Part shown: piece by piece, positions 58,963 through 64,000 of the stretch | Numbering within the stretch: position 1 is the stretch's first letter | How the letters are laid out: each line of letters opens with the position of its first letter | NCBI GenBank assembly: GCA_964019165.1 | Contig: OZ025273.1 | Span: forward strand, 13,260,214-13,324,213 | DNA from: Mastigias papua | Lineage: Eukaryota; Cnidaria; Scyphozoa; Rhizostomeae; Mastigiidae | Direction of reading: 5' to 3' | DNA length: 64,000 nucleotides | The notes under the pieces: model-generated | Database searches by the model: none | What the model was told of the DNA's origin: nothing | Seen by the model: the letters and a program-made list of their open reading frames with translations, nothing else | Made by a program: the position numbers and the translations under genes

Positions 58963-59761
58963 TACTATCTAAACAAAAGCTCAGATATCACAATCTGCTG
59001 TAAAGAGTCCAAAGATAATCTAACCGTTTAGAATTATACATAAGCTTTCTAGTTTATTATTGGAATTTAGGAGGAATGACAAAGTCAACAGGGAATCTAC
59101 ATCGAGTTTGCAGAAAAGTACTTGGGTCTTTCAGATCATTACAGAATGATGGCTGTCGATTCATGTCAAATCGCTGCACTCAACTATCCCTTTTGCACGA
59201 ACATATATATATTGCCCGGCATTTTAAGTAGTAAAAAGAACATTGAAATCACTTATTTCAACTTCATTGAAATAAAATTCTTGCCATTTCTTAGCAATCC
59301 AATTTGCTTGCAGTTTAATTTCCTCTAAACAGTTGATGTCAGACTTATATATTAAGGAAATCTTTAAATGGCAATCATTGGGGTAATGTAAAAAGTTATT
59401 AAGTTTTGGACTTTGGTTAGTCACTGAAGAAATGATCTATATTTTGTGGTTGTAATATAACAATAATTCCAACTGTTTTGCAAAACTTCAAATTTCACAG
59501 GAGTCTTGCGAAATTAAGCTAACTGACAACTCACAAGTAATAGCGATGAAGATAGCGAATCGAATGCCTGCAGAATTCAAAGTGTTCCAAGGACTTTTGG
59601 CAAGTATTGTAGGTGTACAAGCAAATAGAGAGATTTGGCAGACATGAAGAAAGTAAACTATCTAGCACAACTATTAATGTTTATAGATACGAGCAAAACC
59701 TTGCATCTATAAATAATGCTTCCATACAATGCAAGACTTTATTTGATTACAGTCACAGACG
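58963..59761. other. No supported gene; contains a Tc1-like end fragment
   Basis: 59583-59610 reads gtgttccaaggacttttggc.agtattg followed by TA, matching the right end of the Tc1-like element at 30973. The remainder is not recognised. Confidence 0.5.
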
Positions 59762-59955
<194 letters not shown>

Positions 59956-60074
59956 GTAAAAACTATATTAAGCTAACCCTCTCTAATAGGCCCCCTCTCT
60001 ACAAAGCCCCCCTTTTCAAGGAAAAGTTATAAGAATGCTCCCCTCTCTCTTTAAGCACCCCTCTTTAGGCTCTG

Positions 60075-60404
60075 ATGCCAAAGAAAGAAAGCACTAACTG
60101 GAGCTTCAAACTATGCGCACTTAGTGGATCTATCGAAGGATCTGATGATGATAAAATCATGTGCATTAAGTGTGGCTCATGTAAAGATTTACTTGAGTGC
60201 CTTACAAGTCTTGAGGATACTGGTGTTGATCCTTTTGAAGAATTCCCAGAACACGAAGCTTCTTTAGAAGGTGTCCCAGAACTAGCAATGGACTCAGATA
60301 ATTCTGATGAAGATGAGGGTGCTGTCTTAAACGGATATTTTATGTACTACTTCGTTTATAATTTCGTGTATAGTACCATGCGTTTCTCAGTAGTCCCTTC
60401 CTGA
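60075..60404 (+). CDS. Unidentified acidic ORF, 109 codons
   Basis: Starts MPKKESTNWSFKLCALSG, with two CxxC pairs close together (CIKCGSC) and an acidic stretch (DSDNSDEDEG). The ~110 bp before it (accgtaaaaact, ccctctctaatag, gccccccttttc) resemble the pyrimidine-rich ends of some MITE or pogo-like elements. It may be a transposon fragment. No family recognised. Confidence 0.3.
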   Translation: MPKKESTNWSFKLCALSGSIEGSDDDKIMCIKCGSCKDLLECLTSLEDTGVDPFEEFPEHEASLEGVPELAMDSDNSDEDEGAVLNGYFMYYFVYNFVYSTMRFSVVPS

Positions 60405-60703
60405 TATATTTACACTGATATTGTGTTCTAAATTAGGTTTGTATTCAACACACTCAAGCAACGTATTCACGATGCTTTATTCAGTATTATACTTTACTGA
60501 TTACCTATATATTTACAGCAGTTTAAAGCTCTTTATTTACAACAGTCTAATAATTGTGTTCACTTTAAATTTGAGTGCTATTTTGCTTGAATAAACTTAT
60601 TGGTACTTTTATGCTAAATATTCGTATCCTGGCTAACCAGCTCTGTGTCTTCCTGAGATCATTTGTTACAGACACCATTACTGATTTCTATACCTCATTC
60701 TGC

Positions 60704-60706
<3 letters not shown>

Positions 60707-60754
<48 letters not shown>
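60707..60754. repeat. (TA)n microsatellite
   Basis: Short pure TA run. Confidence 0.9.
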
Positions 60755-60758
<4 letters not shown>

Positions 60759-60931
60759 TAAATATACAATTGCATGCACTCTCATAAAGAAACGAATAGT
60801 CAACTAACTTTCAGCGTAATGAGACCTGACAGGGAGTGTTTAAAACTCTACATTCTCAATCAGCCATTTTCAACTGATAAATGATTGATGTATGATGTAT
60901 AATGATAAACTTAAAGCTATTGACAACTAAC

Positions 60932-61126
60932 CTTTCTGCTGACCAAACATTCATTAGGAACCATGTGGATGTCTTCAAGGTACTTTTTATAGAAATGATT
61001 AGCGTCAGATCCAGTGGATGATAACAAGGAAATTGAAATCTGCACTGCATTCAAAGCAGACTTTATGGATGGTAAATCCGGAAATTCGCTTCTCATTTTC
61101 AACTGATCATCATATGGTATTTGGAG
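60932..61126 (-). CDS. RNF213-like: Host gene internal exon, RNF213-like
   Basis: 195 bp, exactly 65 codons, phase 0 on both sides. Acceptor tatctag| before 61126, donor AAG|gttagt at 60932/60931. The peptide contains SEFPDLPSIKSALNAVQISI then SSTGSDANHFYKKYLEDIHM, matching the RNF213 block 'LPSI--AL---E-ALGFL--TGGDP---L--YL---L-M' that precedes the 'R-PF' block. Same strand and right order relative to the exons at 51211 and 49144. Further upstream exons were not found in the window. Confidence 0.6.
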
Positions 61127-62449
61127 CTAGATAAAGTGTAAGATTATGAATGCTGAGTTAAAAGTTGTAAGAAGCTCTATCTTCTAAAGTTACTAGCTTC
61201 CAAAAGTAGCTGGAAGGAAATGATGATTGCTTCACTGCAATATTATACCAACATTTATGAGATAAACATTATATTCATGTATTCTTGTAGATACCAAGAT
61301 TTAATCATTGGGTGGCACAAACCCAGCACTGTATGTGCGATTAAAGATAAGTTACAGAGGCAAGTGGTGTGCTCGAAATGTACCATCTTAATGTAAGTCT
61401 TCTTGGACAATGTGGAACTATGTCAAATAGATCTACACAGAAGACAGTCGTCAATACTTTTGAACTAAAACTGCATTTCCATAATACACATAGATATTGG
61501 CAAACAATTCGGTGATAAACCGCTATGAACAGCTAAGCCCTGTTTGGAAATATTCTAGACGCGAACTTAGTTGCTTTAACTTTAAATTGCGAATATTGTT
61601 CGGGAGAAATAGGCTTTCCCGAAAGTCTTAGAGTCCTTAGGTTTCTGCTCTGCACTATGTTGGAAAAATGCTCCAAGCTGCCATTGTTATGTTTTCAGTC
61701 TGATAATCCAGGGTTCTCAGAACTTTTTTCGAAGAAATTCTTTGACTTTCCCATGCTGTCTATGCCAAATTCTAAAAAATTCCTTGACTGCTTTCAAATT
61801 TTCCCAGCACTTCTCCATGGACCAAGGAAACAGTCTGGCATATGTACCAACAAAGCAGGAGCAAAAAGAATGAGAGTTTGAAAATTCACCGCAAAATCCA
61901 CTCAACCACACTTAGATCCACACAAATCTATATGTATATTGAAGAAAAAAAACTAAATTAGAAAGGGACAGACAACCAGAATTAATTACTTTCTAATAGT
62001 TTTCTCAGGTAATCAGAAAATTTGTGTAGTAGGATTGCTTAAGAGTAGTAACTTTGTAAACCTATTACTCATTCATGGTCAATAATTCAAAAGGCATAAC
62101 AGAAAGATGTGTGAAAAATTTAAATCACTGTCTTGACGGAAGCATATATATGCTCAGTCACTGTAGAAGGGATTGGACCATCACCATGTACATACCATAT
62201 TTAGTCATGGGTCATAGATTCAGTACGTGAAGAGAAAATGATGCTGAAGTTGGGACCTATGCAATCGGTCCAGAAACAGGCCATATGGAAGAGGCTCCTG
62301 TTTCATTAGCAAGTAGGATAGTTGATGATGGAAGTGATTCAAACCCAATAGGGGGCAGTTCACTTCTTGATGGTGCTACTTTGAAAACCAGAGACAGATG
62401 CACAAACTAAAGCTTGAAACATGAAATTAAGAAGATTACATCCAACAGG
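61127..62449. other. Probable intron or upstream sequence of the host gene; no exon recognised
   Basis: AT-rich. A 74-codon plus ORF at 61657 is open on both strands and unrecognised. Confidence 0.4.
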
Positions 62450-64000
62450 AAACTTAATTAATTAATACAAGGAATGGAAGTATGAAACTAGACTTATTAG
62501 GATTTGAAGAAACAAGCTGGAGTGATGAAGGACAGATCATGTGAGAAAATCATATAATGTTATATTCAGGTAAGGAAAAGCATAATCATGGGGCTGGGAT
62601 TATAATTAAAAACAAACAGACTTGCACATTATCAAATAGAGTTATCATGATAAAATTAACTGCAAAGCCTTTGAATGGACATCATACAAGCTTATGCATC
62701 AGCTCAGGATCACACAATCAAAGAAGTTGAACAATTTTATTAACAAATAAATAATGGAATCAGACAAGGAAAATCAGATGATATAGTATGTTGTCTATTC
62801 AATGCAGTGGTGATTTCTAAAAAGATTAACAAGGGGGGCTCACCACCATAAGGGGTGTGGTTTCTTGTGACCACGCCCATATTTTCATTGGCGCAAATTT
62901 GAAAACCAGTGCTCACACAAACCAAACAATGTATGTAGGCAAAAATTAGAATTGGTACACGTGTATACGACACGAGAATTAACACCTGGCATGCAACTGA
63001 CATCAGAACCTTTATAAATGAGGCCTTTAAACTTTAACTTGTGGGTAATGGTAAATTTTCCAAAGCACAAAAAGCAAAAATTGTTTGGGGGGGGGCTGCG
63101 CCCCCCCAAACTCGGCGTCTATTTGAACAAGGGGGGCTCCGCCCCCCCTAGAAATCACCACTGATTCAATGTATAATGGGAGACAATAGTACTAAAGTGA
63201 TGAATACATACAAAGGTAATAGGCAGAAATGGACTTGAATAACAAAACGATCGATGTGAGCGTTTAATCATGTCCGTGAGGAAAATAAATCAATATTTGC
63301 TAATACTTGGGTCAAAATCCACCATAAAAATTATGCATTAGGAGAAACCCCGGCGAAAAATCTAGAAGTCGAAAAGACTATATCATATTAAATGGGAGAT
63401 TCAGACATAGTGTTAAATAAACCAAGACATACACAGGAGATGACATGAGCTAAGATCACAAGCCTGTGACAACCAATATAAACATCAAGCAAAAGAAAAT
63501 GAAGAAGCCAAATAACAAAGAATAGTTCGAGATAAGTTTATTAAAGGGGCAAGAATTTAGAATAAGATGCAATAACTAAGTCAGGTATATTTATAAGAAG
63601 ATTTTGATCGACGAGATTATGCAACAACTAAAATATGACCAGAGCAATAACATTGAGGACAAGTGGAACAAATTCGAAATTTCGAAAATCATCACTATGT
63701 TTAGTGCTCCCAAAGAAAGAATTAAAGAAAGAAAGAAAGAAAGCAATCGTGTAGGACAAATGAAACACTGGAAATAAGGCAAGACTGAAGGAAATTCAAA
63801 CATAACGATAAGATGAAATGCAAGGAATTAAAAAAGCAAATTGATGTAGTTTGTAGAGCTGCTAAAGAGAAATGGCATAAGATTCAGTATAAAGGAATAG
63901 AGAGCTTTAGACGACAAATAAAAAACAAAATAAAGTAGAAGATATTACATTCAGAAGTGTAAAAAAGAAAGCAAGAGGCTGTATAGTTAGGAAAAATGGA
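62450..64000 (+). pseudogene. LINE endonuclease region (RTE/jockey-like), heavily degraded
   Basis: Plus-strand readings in shifting frames: KLDLLGFEETSWSDEGQIM (about 62483), IMLYSGKEKHNHGAGIIIK (about 62550), then after the hAT MITE MGDNSTKVMNTYKGN (about 63178). NTWVKIHHKNYALGETPAK (about 63305) is followed by a sequence corresponding to the 'IDYI' block (about 63370-63410). This is the order of an APE-type LINE endonuclease. Many stops. The element may continue past the window end. Confidence 0.6.
62805..63163. mobile_element. hAT-type MITE, 359 bp
   Basis: Termini CAGTGGTGATTTCTA and TAGAAATCACCACTG are exact inverted repeats, with a perfect 8-bp target duplication ATTCAATG (62797-62804 and 63164-63171), diagnostic of hAT. 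An internal G/C-run hairpin (ggggggctgcgcccccc) is near 63090-63110. No ORF of its own. Inserted into the LINE remnant. Confidence 0.92.

Overview
This window is metazoan (invertebrate-like) genomic DNA, AT-rich and dominated by transposable elements. The basis for that is GT-AG introns, several LINE clades, Ty3/gypsy and BEL/Pao LTR elements, a Polinton-type polymerase, Helitrons, tRNA-derived SINEs and long (TA)n arrays. The phylum cannot be fixed from the sequence alone; the repertoire fits marine invertebrates such as cnidarians, molluscs or sponges. No bacterial, CRISPR, rRNA or functional tRNA feature was seen.

Layout: 1-2415 is the 3' part of a non-autonomous Helitron ending in a ~590-bp palindrome. 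2417-5860 is a broken gypsy gag-pol (minus), followed by a BEL gag fragment (to 7262, minus). 9707-10427 is a local ~182-bp repeat array. 15255-20350 is a wrecked Polinton-type family-B DNA polymerase (minus), split by a nearly full-length RTE-type LINE (15866-18932) with a 10-bp target duplication. 22476-23600 holds SINE-associated (TA)n arrays and a perfect palindrome. 25413-47418 is one large composite: two Helitrons joined head to tail (CTAG|TC junction at 32219/32220). The first is split by a copia-like LTR, which itself hosts a 3.5-kb Tc1-like element with an intact transposase and 277-bp direct terminal segments. The second carries a LINE fragment, which is split by a BEL element (32880-44478, perfect 5-bp TSD), which is in turn split by a CsRn1-type gypsy element (33382-38596, 469-bp LTRs).

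From 48964 to 61126 lie the last recognisable exons of a minus-strand host gene, most like the C-terminal end of an RNF213-type giant E3 ubiquitin ligase. Its two last exons join in phase. The ~9.7-kb intron upstream holds remnants of two restriction-like-endonuclease LINEs, a DDE element with ~270-bp inverted repeats, a SINE, TA arrays and MITEs. The window ends in a degenerate LINE endonuclease region (62450-64000) with a 359-bp hAT-type MITE and a perfect 8-bp TSD.

Almost all coding sequence is selfish DNA in decay. The exceptions are the intact Tc1-like transposase (29132-30211), long intact stretches of the two nested LTR elements, and the host exons. The best candidates for something undescribed are the Helitron tandem dimer with palindromic 3' end, and the Tc1-like element flanked by two complete copies of its own MITE.
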